DNA of 64,000 bases from an uncultured Desulfobulbaceae bacterium (GTDB lineage: Bacteria; Desulfobacterota; Desulfobulbia; Desulfobulbales; Desulfocapsaceae), in contig CAISPV010000003.1 in NCBI GenBank assembly GCA_903887485.1, positions 26,133-90,132 on the forward strand. The letters run 5' to 3'. The notes beneath the pieces were generated by a model. The model worked only from the letters and a program-made list of their open reading frames with translations, was not told where the DNA came from and did not search any database. Shown here piece by piece: positions 20,448 through 29,343 of the stretch. A program made the position numbers and the translations under genes. Within the stretch, counting starts at the first letter, position 1. Each line of letters starts with the position of its first letter.

Positions 20448-20553
20448 TTTAGGAGCCGTTACGAAATAACATGGTCATTTATATCTATTTCGTTACGGCT
20501 CCTTATGCTGCTTCAAACAACTAAATAGCCATGTTATTTTTTTACAGCGGCTT
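20448..20553. repeat. Multi-hairpin repeat element, copy R2 (inverted relative to R1)
   Basis: tttaggagccgttacgaaataacatggtcatttatatctatttcgttacggctccttatgctgcttcaaacaactaaatagccatgttatttttttacagcggctt; reverse complement matches 6591-6695 at nearly all positions. Confidence 0.85.
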
Positions 20554-22087
20554 GGCAAGCCTCGGCAATATGCATCGCCGCCTTGATGCCATTGGTGCCA
20601 CTGGAGATAATGCCGCCGGCATAACCACTGCCTTCACCAACCAGGTACAAATTGGCAAAACCGCTGCACAAACCGCTGGCCTCCCGCAGAACCTGGATGG
20701 GAGAGGAAGTCTTGCTCTCCAGACCCATGATGATTCCGGTCTCAAAGCCTTTTATCTTCCGGCAGAACTCCTTCAACCCTTCCCGGATCGAACCGCTGAC
20801 CTCCGACGGTAAGAGATTCCACAAGGGTGCGGCGATCAACCCCAGAGGATAACTGGACTCGGCAATTTTTGTTGACTGCTGGCAGGAAATAAAATCGGCA
20901 ATCCGGCAGAAGGGGGCCTGATAGCCATTACCGTAACGGAAAAATTCCTGTTCGAGGGCGCCCAGCCAGTCAAGAGATTCGAGGGCAGTCACCTCACGTC
21001 CCAGAAGATGATGGAGATTGACCCCGGCCACACAGGCGGCATTGGCAAATTGGCCATCCCGCTGATAGAGGCTCATGCCATTGACAATATTGGTATCGGC
21101 ATAGGCGGTGGCCGGAACCACCACCCCGCCGGGACACATGCAGAAGGTGTACACCGGCAGCTTGCCATCGCCCTTGGAGGTCAGACGATACTCCGCCGCC
21201 TTCACCCCCGGCAGCTCTTCTCGCCCCCATTGGGCACGATTGATAAGGGTCTGCGGATGTTCCACTCGGCAGCCAATGGCAAAATTCTTCGGCCGGAAAC
21301 CCACCCCCTTGGCGATCAGCATGCGATAGGTTTCATGGGCGGAGTGACCCGGGGCGATAATATAATAATCCGCCTCAATGGCGCCCTGATCGGTCATGGC
21401 GCAGACAACCCGGCCGTCTTGCACCTCCAGACCGGTCAGCATGGTCTCAAAACGCATGGTGCCGCCAATCCTGACAAATTCCTCCCGCAAATTCCTGACA
21501 ATCTTCTTCAGATTATCACTGCCCAGATGCGGGTGGGCCAGATAGCGTATTTCCGGCGGCGCGCCTGCCTGGATATAGCTTTCGAGGATAAACGCCTTTT
21601 CCAGGGAGATGTTTTTCGTTCGCGAAGTCAGCTTGCCATCGGAAAATGTCCCGGCCCCGCCCTCACCAAAGGCATAATTACCGATGGGATCAAAGACTCC
21701 GCCTTGTTCAAAGGCCCTGATCCGCTCTTCCCGCTTTTGGACCTCTGCCCCGCGTTCAATCAGGGTCGTCTCAAAACCAGCCTCCTGCAGGACAAAGGCC
21801 GAGAAAAAACCGGCTGGCCCGCTGCCCACGACCAGGGCTTTTTCTTTTCTCTTGCAGTAGGGGATTTCTAACCGCGGAAGGGCTATCGGCGCCTCTCCCT
21901 GAATCTCAGGAGAGATAAGCAAGAGCTGCGCCAACCAATGGATGTTCCCTTTTTTCCTGGCATCCAGACTTTTATGAAGCACCTGAACGGAAAAGTCCCG
22001 CAGGCCCTCGGTCTTGGCCACTTGGGCATACAATTGCTCTTCTGAATAATCAGGAGGCAGCTTTACCGTGATCTCTTTATAACCCAT
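20534..22087 (-). CDS. FAD-dependent dehydrogenase (COG2509-like)
   Basis: 517 aa; KRKEKALVVGSGPAGFFSAFVLQEAGFETTLIERG dinucleotide-binding motif; C-term LYLVGEGSGYAGGIISSGTNGIKAAMHIAE. Confidence 0.9.
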   Translation of the reverse strand: MGYKEITVKLPPDYSEEQLYAQVAKTEGLRDFSVQVLHKSLDARKKGNIHWLAQLLLISPEIQGEAPIALPRLEIPYCKRKEKALVVGSGPAGFFSAFVLQEAGFETTLIERGAEVQKREERIRAFEQGGVFDPIGNYAFGEGGAGTFSDGKLTSRTKNISLEKAFILESYIQAGAPPEIRYLAHPHLGSDNLKKIVRNLREEFVRIGGTMRFETMLTGLEVQDGRVVCAMTDQGAIEADYYIIAPGHSAHETYRMLIAKGVGFRPKNFAIGCRVEHPQTLINRAQWGREELPGVKAAEYRLTSKGDGKLPVYTFCMCPGGVVVPATAYADTNIVNGMSLYQRDGQFANAACVAGVNLHHLLGREVTALESLDWLGALEQEFFRYGNGYQAPFCRIADFISCQQSTKIAESSYPLGLIAAPLWNLLPSEVSGSIREGLKEFCRKIKGFETGIIMGLESKTSSPIQVLREASGLCSGFANLYLVGEGSGYAGGIISSGTNGIKAAMHIAEACQAAVKK

Positions 22088-22169
22088 TTTCGTAAGTCAT
22101 CAGCAAACGCAAGAGACGTGCGCCACGAACTTCCTGCACCGAAAAGCCAGCTCTGCCAAAATGCCCGAC

Positions 22170-22433
22170 CTATTTTGCAAGAATTTTTTTGATGCGATCA
22201 TAACTGTGCAAGATCTCCTTACCCACTAATTTAACGGCAGTTCCCAAATCTTTCATGCTCTCACCGCTCTCACGGGCCAGTGCCGGGGTCTTGGCCTTCA
22301 TCTGTTCCCACTTTTTCTCTGCCACCGCCCATTCATCTTTGGCTTCGGCCTTGGCCAGGTGCATCTTCAATAAAAGTTCATCCCGCTGCTGCGCTACTTT
22401 TTGCACAAAGGTTTCGATGTCTTTCTGTTCCAT
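22170..22433 (-). CDS. Small coiled-coil hypothetical protein
   Basis: MEQKDIETFVQKVAQQRDELLLKMHLAKAEAKDEWAVAEKKWEQMKAK...; ATG preceded by aaggaga on the minus strand. Confidence 0.65.
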   Translation of the reverse strand: MEQKDIETFVQKVAQQRDELLLKMHLAKAEAKDEWAVAEKKWEQMKAKTPALARESGESMKDLGTAVKLVGKEILHSYDRIKKILAK

Positions 22434-22568
22434 GCTGGTTTCTCCTTTTGTTGTGTGATTCAAGATCAGATACCGCTCAACCCAAACAAACAGGAACGTA
22501 GTCTCCCTCTAAGAGTTATACGGCATAGAAGAGACAAGTCAAGAAATTCTCTTGGCGGGAAGGCTGGA

Positions 22569-22680
22569 GGCATTTAGGCTGAAGACTGAAGACGATCAAA
22601 AATTCCAGCATTGGGTATGATCACACATTATTACCCATTTTGTGTTCCTAACAGCCTTCAATCTTCAACCTAAATACCTG
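22569..22680. repeat. Imperfect inverted-repeat intergenic element
   Basis: ggcatttaggctgaagactgaag ... cttcaatcttcaacctaaatacctg; long arms with ~64 bp between them. Confidence 0.6.
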
Positions 22681-22904
22681 CATCATTCCAAACAACAGAA
22701 GGAAAATGCACAATGAAAGGGGATCAATGATTGCAAAGGACTGAGAAAGGGAATAGACTTCTAGAAATCCTGGAAATCAGGACTTTCATTGCATGGGACG
22801 GCTTGACCGTTCGATAAACTCACGGACACCGGCAATCTCAAATTTCCTTGAGTTTCAACCTGTTGTTGCATCAGCCGCTGACAACCTTTCCCAGACTATA
22901 ACCC

Positions 22905-23696
22905 TTGAAAACAATACCCTTCCCTGTGCCTTCTGACCTTCCAGCGATCCAGTGTGAGCGGCTCTCTTTTTCCTATGGAGACGTCCCCATCCTCACCAAT
23001 GTTTCCTTTTCCATCCAGAAACTGGACGCCGTCGCCCTGGTTGGTCCCAATGGCGGCGGCAAATCGACCCTGCTCAAGCTGATTCTGGGACTGCTCACCC
23101 CGCAGAGCGGCACCATTCAAGTCTTAGGCACCACCCCGCAACAGGCACGAAAAAAGATCGGCTATATGCCGCAGTACCTGCAGTACGATCCCTCTTTCCC
23201 GGTCTCAGTCATGGATGTGGTGCTCATGGGTCGGGCCGGTTCCACCGGACTCGGACGCTATGGCAAGGAAGATCGGCGGGTTGCCATGCAGGCCATGGTC
23301 GAACTGGCCGTTGATGGCTTGGCGGCCCGCCCGTTCAACAGCCTGTCCGGTGGCCAGCGGCAGCGCATTCTCATCGCCAGGGCCCTGGCCTGCGAACCGG
23401 AGATCCTGCTTCTCGATGAACCCACCGCCAACGTCGATCCCGGCGTTGAGCTCCAGTTCTTTGAAATTCTCAAGGCGCTGGCCAACCGGGTGACGGTGCT
23501 CACGGTCTCCCATGATCTCGGCTTTGTCTCCCAGATGGTGAGCCGGGTTTTCTGTATCAATCGCCAGGTCAAGATCCATCCCACCTCCGAGTTGACCGGT
23601 GAGGTTATCCGCGAAATGTATGGCGGCGATGTGCGGATGGTCCGCCATGATCACTGCTGTTCCGAACAAGGGCACTCCCATGCTGACCTACTTTAG
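22905..23696 (+). CDS. Metal (Zn/Mn-type) ABC transporter ATP-binding protein
   Basis: Walker A GPNGGGKST, signature LSGGQRQR, Walker B EILLLDEPTANVDPG; ZnuC/MntB-like; C-terminal HDHCCSEQGHSH His/Cys tail. Confidence 0.92.
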   Translation: MKTIPFPVPSDLPAIQCERLSFSYGDVPILTNVSFSIQKLDAVALVGPNGGGKSTLLKLILGLLTPQSGTIQVLGTTPQQARKKIGYMPQYLQYDPSFPVSVMDVVLMGRAGSTGLGRYGKEDRRVAMQAMVELAVDGLAARPFNSLSGGQRQRILIARALACEPEILLLDEPTANVDPGVELQFFEILKALANRVTVLTVSHDLGFVSQMVSRVFCINRQVKIHPTSELTGEVIREMYGGDVRMVRHDHCCSEQGHSHADLL

Positions 23697-24528
23697 CGCC
23701 CTCACCGACCCCAATATGGTCTTTCTCCGCTATGCCCTTTTTGCGGGACTCCTGGCCGCCCCGGCCTTCGGCATCATCGGCACCTACGTGGTGGCAAGAC
23801 GAATGACCTATCTGGCAGGGGCCATTGCCCACTGCGTGCTGGGGGGGATTGGCGCCGCCCTCTACTGCCAGGTTCATTACGGACTGGCCTGGATGACCCC
23901 GATGCTGGGCGCCATTGTCACAGCCATCGCCGCCGCCCTGGTTATTGGTCTGGTCAGCCTGCGCTCCCGCGAACGGGTGGATTCGGTGATCGGCGCCATC
24001 TGGGTGCTGGGCATGGCCGCAGGCATCATCTTTATTGCCAAAACCCCCGGCTACATTGACCCCATGAGTTATCTCTTCGGCAATATCCTGATGATCACCG
24101 GTCAGGATCTGCTGACCATTGCGGTGCTCGATGTGATCGTCATCGGCTTGGGGCTGCTGAGCTACAACCGGATGATCGCCGTCTGTTTTGACGAGGAATT
24201 TGCTCGTCTGCGCGGGATCAGGACCGAGCTCTACACCCTGCTCCTGCTCTGCCTGACCGCCCTGACGATAGTCTTGATGGTACGGGTGGTGGGGATTGTC
24301 ATGGTGATCGCCCTCTTTACCCTGCCCGCCGCCACCGCCTCCCATTTCAGCACGCGGATATGGCAGATGATGCTCCTGGCCACCTTGCTTGGCCTAGCCT
24401 CGGTTGCCGGCGGCCTGTCGCTCAGCTACGGTCTCGACCTGCCCAGCGGACCGACTATCGTCATGCTGGCCGGCTTTTTCTATCTGGTCGTGATTGTCGG
24501 CAAGGGGATGAAGAACAGATTGCGGTGA
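23680..24528 (+). CDS. Metal ABC transporter permease (ZnuB family)
   Basis: MLTYFSALTDPNMVFLRYALFAGLLAAPAFGIIGTYVVARRMTYLAGAIAHCVLGGIGAALYC...; overlaps the ATPase gene; start trimmed from the track ORF. Confidence 0.9.
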   Translation: MLTYFSALTDPNMVFLRYALFAGLLAAPAFGIIGTYVVARRMTYLAGAIAHCVLGGIGAALYCQVHYGLAWMTPMLGAIVTAIAAALVIGLVSLRSRERVDSVIGAIWVLGMAAGIIFIAKTPGYIDPMSYLFGNILMITGQDLLTIAVLDVIVIGLGLLSYNRMIAVCFDEEFARLRGIRTELYTLLLLCLTALTIVLMVRVVGIVMVIALFTLPAATASHFSTRIWQMMLLATLLGLASVAGGLSLSYGLDLPSGPTIVMLAGFFYLVVIVGKGMKNRLR

Positions 24529-24634
24529 TTTTCTTTTTCATTCAGCAGGAATGAGAAAGACTTCAAAATGAAGAAGGAAGCCGTGGTCGAATCCCCAATT
24601 CTCATGTTAAATAAATCTTGATAGATCTCATCAC

Positions 24635-24679
24635 TTGACATATACTATGGTATATACCAGCAAAAGAGGAGGCAGATCC
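24635..24679 (+). promoter_or_regulatory. Probable vapBC promoter/operator
   Basis: TTGACA box overlapping palindrome ATATAC-TATG-GTATAT (24640-24655) just upstream of vapB. Confidence 0.55.
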
Positions 24680-24940
24680 ATGAGTCAAGTAGCGAAACTA
24701 TTCACCAATGGTCGTAGCCAGGCCGTCCGTTTACCGGCTGCCTATCGGTTCGATACGAGGGAAGTCTTTATCCGCCGGGACGCGGAAACAGGCGACGTGA
24801 TTTTGTCGCGCAGACCCGCAACCTGGGATGATTTCTTCATTGCACTCAAGAGTGCCGAGGTGCCCAACGACTTTCTGGACGAGAAAGATCGCAGCCAGGG
24901 AACGCAGGATCGTGATCCCTTTGAGGGGTTTGGTAAATGA
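24680..24940 (+). CDS. vapB: VapB-type (AbrB/SpoVT fold) antitoxin
   Basis: MSQVAKLFTNGRSQAVRLPAAYRFDTREVFIRRDAETGDVILSRRP...; preceded by gaggaggcag; overlaps vapC by 4 nt. Confidence 0.9.
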   Translation: MSQVAKLFTNGRSQAVRLPAAYRFDTREVFIRRDAETGDVILSRRPATWDDFFIALKSAEVPNDFLDEKDRSQGTQDRDPFEGFGK

Positions 24941-25335
24941 AGCGGTACATGCTGGACACCAATACGGTAAGCCACCTGCTTAAAGGGCATCCGGCCGTTG
25001 CCAGGCGCCTGGTAGCCGTACCAATGGCATCTCTTTGCATCTCGGCTATCACTGAAGGTGAATTGCTGTTTGGTCTGGCAAAACGTCCGGCTGCTAAACA
25101 GCTTCACGTTGCCGTGCGGGAGTTTCTCCGGCGCATTGATGTATTGCCATGGGACAGCGCGGCTGCCGAGCATTACGGAACTGTGCGCGCCAATATGGCG
25201 GGACAAGGTAAGGTATTATCACCACTTGACTTGTTGATCGCCACTCACGCATTAAGCGTGGACGCAGTACTCGTGACAAACGACCAGGCTATCAGCCAAA
25301 TGGCTCATCTGGACATCGAAGATTGGACAGTGTAA
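24937..25335 (+). CDS. vapC: VapC-type PIN-domain toxin
   Basis: MKRYMLDTNTVSHLLKGHP..., SAITEGELLFGLAKRP, PLDLLIATHALSVDAVLVTNDQ; PIN acidic residues present. Confidence 0.93.
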   Translation: MKRYMLDTNTVSHLLKGHPAVARRLVAVPMASLCISAITEGELLFGLAKRPAAKQLHVAVREFLRRIDVLPWDSAAAEHYGTVRANMAGQGKVLSPLDLLIATHALSVDAVLVTNDQAISQMAHLDIEDWTV

Positions 25336-25480
25336 CTGACGAGTAAGAATCGAGGTTTGTCACCAGATTCCGTCCTTCCGATTCCCATTAAAACTGAAAA
25401 TATCAAGGACGTCCCCTTTATGTTACCCGAATTCATTGAGATGGCGAAAGCCTTCTTCCCACTTATCTGAAAAAAGGAGA

Positions 25481-26515
25481 AATCGGGGTCAGACCATAAT
25501 GGCGCTAGTTTAAGCGGTTTTTCTACGAGAAACAAGCTGAAAACATTGGCTAAAATTGGTATATTTACCAATGCAAAATACAATAAAAACAATGCCCCTG
25601 CTTCCAGGGTTTCAGTCACATACCCTGCGTCGTAAGCCACGTTCAGCCCAGCAGAAACTTGCCGAAAAAATAGCTCTGTTGAAGCTAAAATCTTTCAAAC
25701 AGATCGGTGAGGTCTTTGAAAAGTTTATCCCCCGCACCCTCCTTAAGCAGGAGCAGGACGGAGTCATGAGTCGGCGAAGGATCTTTTCCAAGGAGAATAC
25801 TTTTTGGGCATTTTTCAGTCAGGTGCTGGATGCGGACGGAGGCTGTAAGGAAGTGCTCCGTAGGCTTCAGTCCTATGTCTCCGTTAAGGGGGGTAAACTT
25901 CCTTCGTCTTCAACTGCTTCGTATTGCACGGCTCGTAAGAAGTTGGACGACCAGATGCTCTCTGAAATTTTTAAACACACGGCAGATCGGCTTGATAAAA
26001 TACCAGTGTCCGGCTTGCTGAACAACCTGCTCGATGCCAAACGATATCCTGCTGAGCAAATTGCTGATCTGTATTTCAAACGGTGGGATGTTGAACTGTT
26101 CTTTCGCGACATTAAAACAACGATGGGCATGGATATATTGCGCTGCCAAACGCCAGTGATGATCCGTAAAGAAATCTTGATGCACTTTATCGCCTATAAC
26201 TGTGTCAGACGATTAATGAAGCGGCAGAAGAAGCGAGTCTCGACGTTCGAATAGTGAGCTTTAAGGGCAGTATACAGGCCCTCCGCAATTGGGAGCCACA
26301 CCTAAATCAGACAAATATCAGTCGGATAGAACGACACAGAATGATCTGTGATTTATATGACGCTATGACCAATACTCCGATCAGGCAACGTCCAGGGAGA
26401 AAAGAACCTCGATGCCTGAAGTGACGACCCAAAAATTACGCATTGCTGAACTTACCAAGACATGAAATAAAAGAGACCGCGCACCGGAGTACATATGAAA
26501 ATCGGGGTCAGACCA
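25481..26515 (+). mobile_element. Decayed IS4-family-like insertion sequence region
   Basis: Degenerate DDE transposase bounded by direct copies of aatcggggtcagacca at 25481-25496 and 26500-26515. Confidence 0.55.
25556..26424 (+). pseudogene. IS4-family transposase pseudogene (internal deletion, frameshift, nonsense)
   Basis: N-terminal IS4 region joined directly to C-terminal YFKRWDVELFFRDIK (Y-(2)R-(3)E-(6)K signature); downstream IVSFKGSIQALRNWEPHLNQTNISRIERHRMICDLYDAMTNTPIRQRPGRKEPRCLK* lies in a shifted frame. Confidence 0.8.
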
Positions 26516-26606
26516 CTGTTTGGCTCTCAACAGAAGGACAGTAAAACCGTGACCTACCCCCAAGCCAGGAAACCGCGCCAACATCTTCACCCCAAAGTCT
26601 GACAAT

Positions 26607-26640
26607 CATCTGGTTCCCATGCGCCCATGGGAACCAGATG
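26607..26640. repeat. Perfect 15-bp palindrome (hairpin)
   Basis: catctggttcccatg-cgcc-catgggaaccagatg. Confidence 0.9.
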
Positions 26641-26685
26641 AAAACCCCTTTCCTTGTGTCCCCTATTTCCTACTATTTCCTTTTA

Positions 26686-27120
26686 TCACCGTGCCCCGCG
26701 CGACTGAACTTCCCAGCCCTTGCACGCCAGACCGACAACCTTGGGAATAGGATAGCTGCCGGTGCGATAATGAGCAATCATTCGTCGGGTCATGCCGAGT
26801 GTTTCCGCCGCTGTAGCCAGAGAAAGATGGTTTCGTTGCATCCAGGCCCCAAATTCACGCGCAGTTGGCAGCCCGGCCTGCTCACGACACAACTCATACA
26901 AGCGGTCGGCGCCCATATCAAGACCGCCGGGCCAGTCAAGCCCATGCCCCCATTCATCCCGCGTCATGCGGGCAAAAAAATCCTGCTCGATCAAAGCATC
27001 GAAGGGAGGGGACACACAAGCTGCAAGATCGGCACGCAATGTCTCGCCAGTGCTCCATTCGATTTCCACAACAAGGGGGCCAACTATACGGGCCGCAGTT
27101 ATATTAGGCGGGGTCTTCAT
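26686..27120 (-). CDS. DUF2442-type protein with C-terminal HTH-like region
   Basis: MKTPPNITAARIVGPLVVEIEWSTGETLRADL (DUF2442-like) plus LSLATAAETLGMTRRMIAHYRTGSYPIPKVVGLACKGWE (XRE-like helix-turn-helix). Confidence 0.8.
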   Translation of the reverse strand: MKTPPNITAARIVGPLVVEIEWSTGETLRADLAACVSPPFDALIEQDFFARMTRDEWGHGLDWPGGLDMGADRLYELCREQAGLPTAREFGAWMQRNHLSLATAAETLGMTRRMIAHYRTGSYPIPKVVGLACKGWEVQSRGAR

Positions 27121-27350
27121 GGGTTCAACCTCCGGTATTTGTCCAGATATTCTGTTTGATTCTGCCTGATAGTATTCAACGCATCCAACAACCTCCGCGT
27201 CGGTGACACCTGCCCGGCAAGAACCTCACCGGTCGCAATCGCCACCGAGACACGGTTGCCGTCACGAAACTCAACATGGACATGGGGCACTCCGTGCTCA
27301 TTGCCATTGATGCGGATGCGCCAGTCGTTCGTTGGTGTGTATGTTGTCAT
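27117..27350 (-). CDS. DUF4160-type protein
   Basis: MTTYTPTNDWRIRINGNEHGVPHVHVEFRDGNRVSVAIATGEVLAG...; 4-nt overlap with the DUF2442 gene. Confidence 0.8.
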   Translation of the reverse strand: MTTYTPTNDWRIRINGNEHGVPHVHVEFRDGNRVSVAIATGEVLAGQVSPTRRLLDALNTIRQNQTEYLDKYRRLNP

Positions 27351-27475
27351 GCTTTCACTGTAGTGCAACCATTACACTGCGTCAAGATTCTTCCAAATCT
27401 TTTTTCCTTCCTCTTTTCCCGCTCACACCACCACTACTACTACTGCCACCTTCCCCGATTCCCGCCCTCTTCCTG

Positions 27476-27619
27476 CTACAAAGCAAGCCGATGATACCGG
27501 CTGATCTCTGATATCCTCTCTTCCTTCAGTCCTGCTTCTCCGGCAAACAGTGGCCAGCGTTGCACCGCATCTGCTACTTCCTTGATGATTTCCCCAGGCC
27601 TCGGCAGGCGGATACTCTT
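27476..27619 (-). pseudogene. Probable HipA-type toxin C-terminal remnant
   Basis: Minus-strand frame KSIRLPRPGEIIKEVADAVQRWPLFAGEAGLKEERISEISRYHRLAL* closed upstream by an in-frame TAA; resembles HipA C-termini from memory. Confidence 0.4.
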
Positions 27620-27754
27620 GCCTTACTGATGCAAGAGGAGTGATTCGGACGAAATGGGCAGAATTCATCATATCCATAAATATGGCGATTGCTGTTAAAC
27701 ATGGGGTGTCTTGCCAGAAATGTATCCATTGTCGAGTTTTGAGATCATCTTGCT

Positions 27755-28759
27755 TCAGGTGCAGGACTGTTTTTCCTGACAGATGTCCGCCAAGGCCTTT
27801 TGATCGAAAAGGTACTCTTTGCTGCAGAAATGACAGGTTAGTTGCACCGGAAAAGGGCCGTTGTCACGCATCTCCTTGAGGTCAGCCAAGGATAGATGGA
27901 GCAAGAGAAGATGCATTCGCTCGGCATCACAGCGACAACGAAAATGGACAGGATGTTCTTCCAGGATGTCAGGTGAAAAGGCAGAAAATTGCTCGTTGAG
28001 CCATGAATCCACCTTCCGGCCTTCCGCAAGTGCCTTGCCCAGAGAAGGCAAGGTTTGCGTCTTCTGGTCAAGGCTTGCAAAGATTTTGTCGCTGGCCCCT
28101 GGCATGGCCTGTAACAAGAGGCCGCCAGCCCCGGTTACCCGGCCATGGAGATCAAAAACAAGACTGAGATGAATTGCGGTCGGGATCTGTTCAGAGAGGA
28201 GATAATAGTGGGCCACTTCGGAGGCAATATTGCCGGCTTGCAAGGCTACACTGCCGCTGAAAGGTTGTCTGCCTTCCTCCAGATAGCGGGTGATGGTGAG
28301 AAAACCGTCTCCCCAGAAGGGGATGAGGTCATCTCTTTCGTCAAATGTTTGCAGAGGGTCTGTCCGGGGAATGGGAATCTGCTTGAGATAGCCACGCACC
28401 TCGCCCGTGGCAGTGGCCTCGGCGACAAGGCCCTTGATTGGTCCCGAACAGTCTATTCTCAGGCCTATCTCGTCGTGACCTTTCAGTGAGGAGGCCATGA
28501 GTGTGGTCACTTGCAGGGCCTGACCAAGAACCAGCGTTTCCAGGGGGCCAAGTCCATGACGGCTTCGCATCTCCTGGACCAGGATGGTGCCATCAAGGAT
28601 CACCCCCCGTACCGACTTCTCAGCCAGAAGAAAGGTAACCAAGCGACTGGCTTGAGTGGTTACTGCCATGTCTTCAACCGGTGCTCCCTTGTCCTTCTTG
28701 TCTCTCACAGGTCTGTCCGGTTGCAGTTGTTGGTATGGCCGCCTTATTTTGCAAGACAA
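27755..28759 (-). CDS. hslO: Hsp33 family redox chaperone
   Basis: Hsp33 core; C-terminal zinc cysteines CRC...CHFC. Start uncertain (M at 28669 also possible). Confidence 0.92.
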   Translation of the reverse strand: MSCKIRRPYQQLQPDRPVRDKKDKGAPVEDMAVTTQASRLVTFLLAEKSVRGVILDGTILVQEMRSRHGLGPLETLVLGQALQVTTLMASSLKGHDEIGLRIDCSGPIKGLVAEATATGEVRGYLKQIPIPRTDPLQTFDERDDLIPFWGDGFLTITRYLEEGRQPFSGSVALQAGNIASEVAHYYLLSEQIPTAIHLSLVFDLHGRVTGAGGLLLQAMPGASDKIFASLDQKTQTLPSLGKALAEGRKVDSWLNEQFSAFSPDILEEHPVHFRCRCDAERMHLLLLHLSLADLKEMRDNGPFPVQLTCHFCSKEYLFDQKALADICQEKQSCT

Positions 28760-29229
28760 CAGGTATAGGGATTTACTGTCATGATGGGACAGGGAGCGGC
28801 CTTGACCACCTTGTCGGCGATACTGCCGAACATGATCTTTTCCAGGCCTTTATAGCCATGGGTTCCCATGACGATCAGATTGCCCTGCCCGTTTATGGCA
28901 TAGTCAATGATCTGTTCCGCGACATCACCCATCAGGACTTTAGAGTTCAGGGCCGTTACTCCCAGGGCCTTAAAGGCTTCTTCATTGTCCTGACAAAATT
29001 TATCCATCCTTTCTTCAGCGCTGGTAAATAATTCCTGCATCAGATCCGGGGCGTTGATCTGGGGGACAAAAAATCCAGAGTAATCTGCAAAACTCTGGAC
29101 GACAAAGATCAGGCTCAGGGAGGCCTTGAAGGTTCCGGCTACATAAGCTGCTGACTCGGCTATCAACGGGGCATTTTCAGAGAAATCAATGGGCGTAATC
29201 ACTCGTTTAATATCAGTAATTCTTTTCAT
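28744..29229 (-). CDS. Universal stress protein (UspA family)
   Basis: MKRITDIKRVITPIDFSENAPLIAESAAYVAGTFKASLSLIFVVQ..., LIVMGTHGYKGLEKIMFGSIADKVVKAAPCPIMTV; start trimmed. Confidence 0.93.
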   Translation of the reverse strand: MKRITDIKRVITPIDFSENAPLIAESAAYVAGTFKASLSLIFVVQSFADYSGFFVPQINAPDLMQELFTSAEERMDKFCQDNEEAFKALGVTALNSKVLMGDVAEQIIDYAINGQGNLIVMGTHGYKGLEKIMFGSIADKVVKAAPCPIMTVNPYTCCLAK

Positions 29230-29343
29230 GGCTCTCCTTTGAATTGGTAAATGAATGGGCGTTGAACAGGTGAACACAGCTCTCTTTAATAAAATCTTCT
29301 CACAGCTTGTCTCTTGAGGCAAGGACTAAATCATGTTCCCGGA

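Noticed and set aside
25305-25640. 111-aa minus ORF between vapC and the IS4 remnant
   Set aside because: No family resemblance and lies in decayed mobile-element sequence with no convincing ribosome-binding site.
24680-27350. Island at 24.6-27.7 kb as a phage-defence island
   Set aside because: Only TA-type genes and an IS remnant are present; no restriction, CBASS, retron or similar components were recognised. Cyclase at 54-56 kb is CHASE2 class III, not a CBASS CD-NTase.
27423-27447. Short triplet tract caccaccactactactactgccacc as a microsatellite or CRISPR hint
   Set aside because: Too short and single; no spaced direct repeats. No CRISPR array was seen anywhere in the window.
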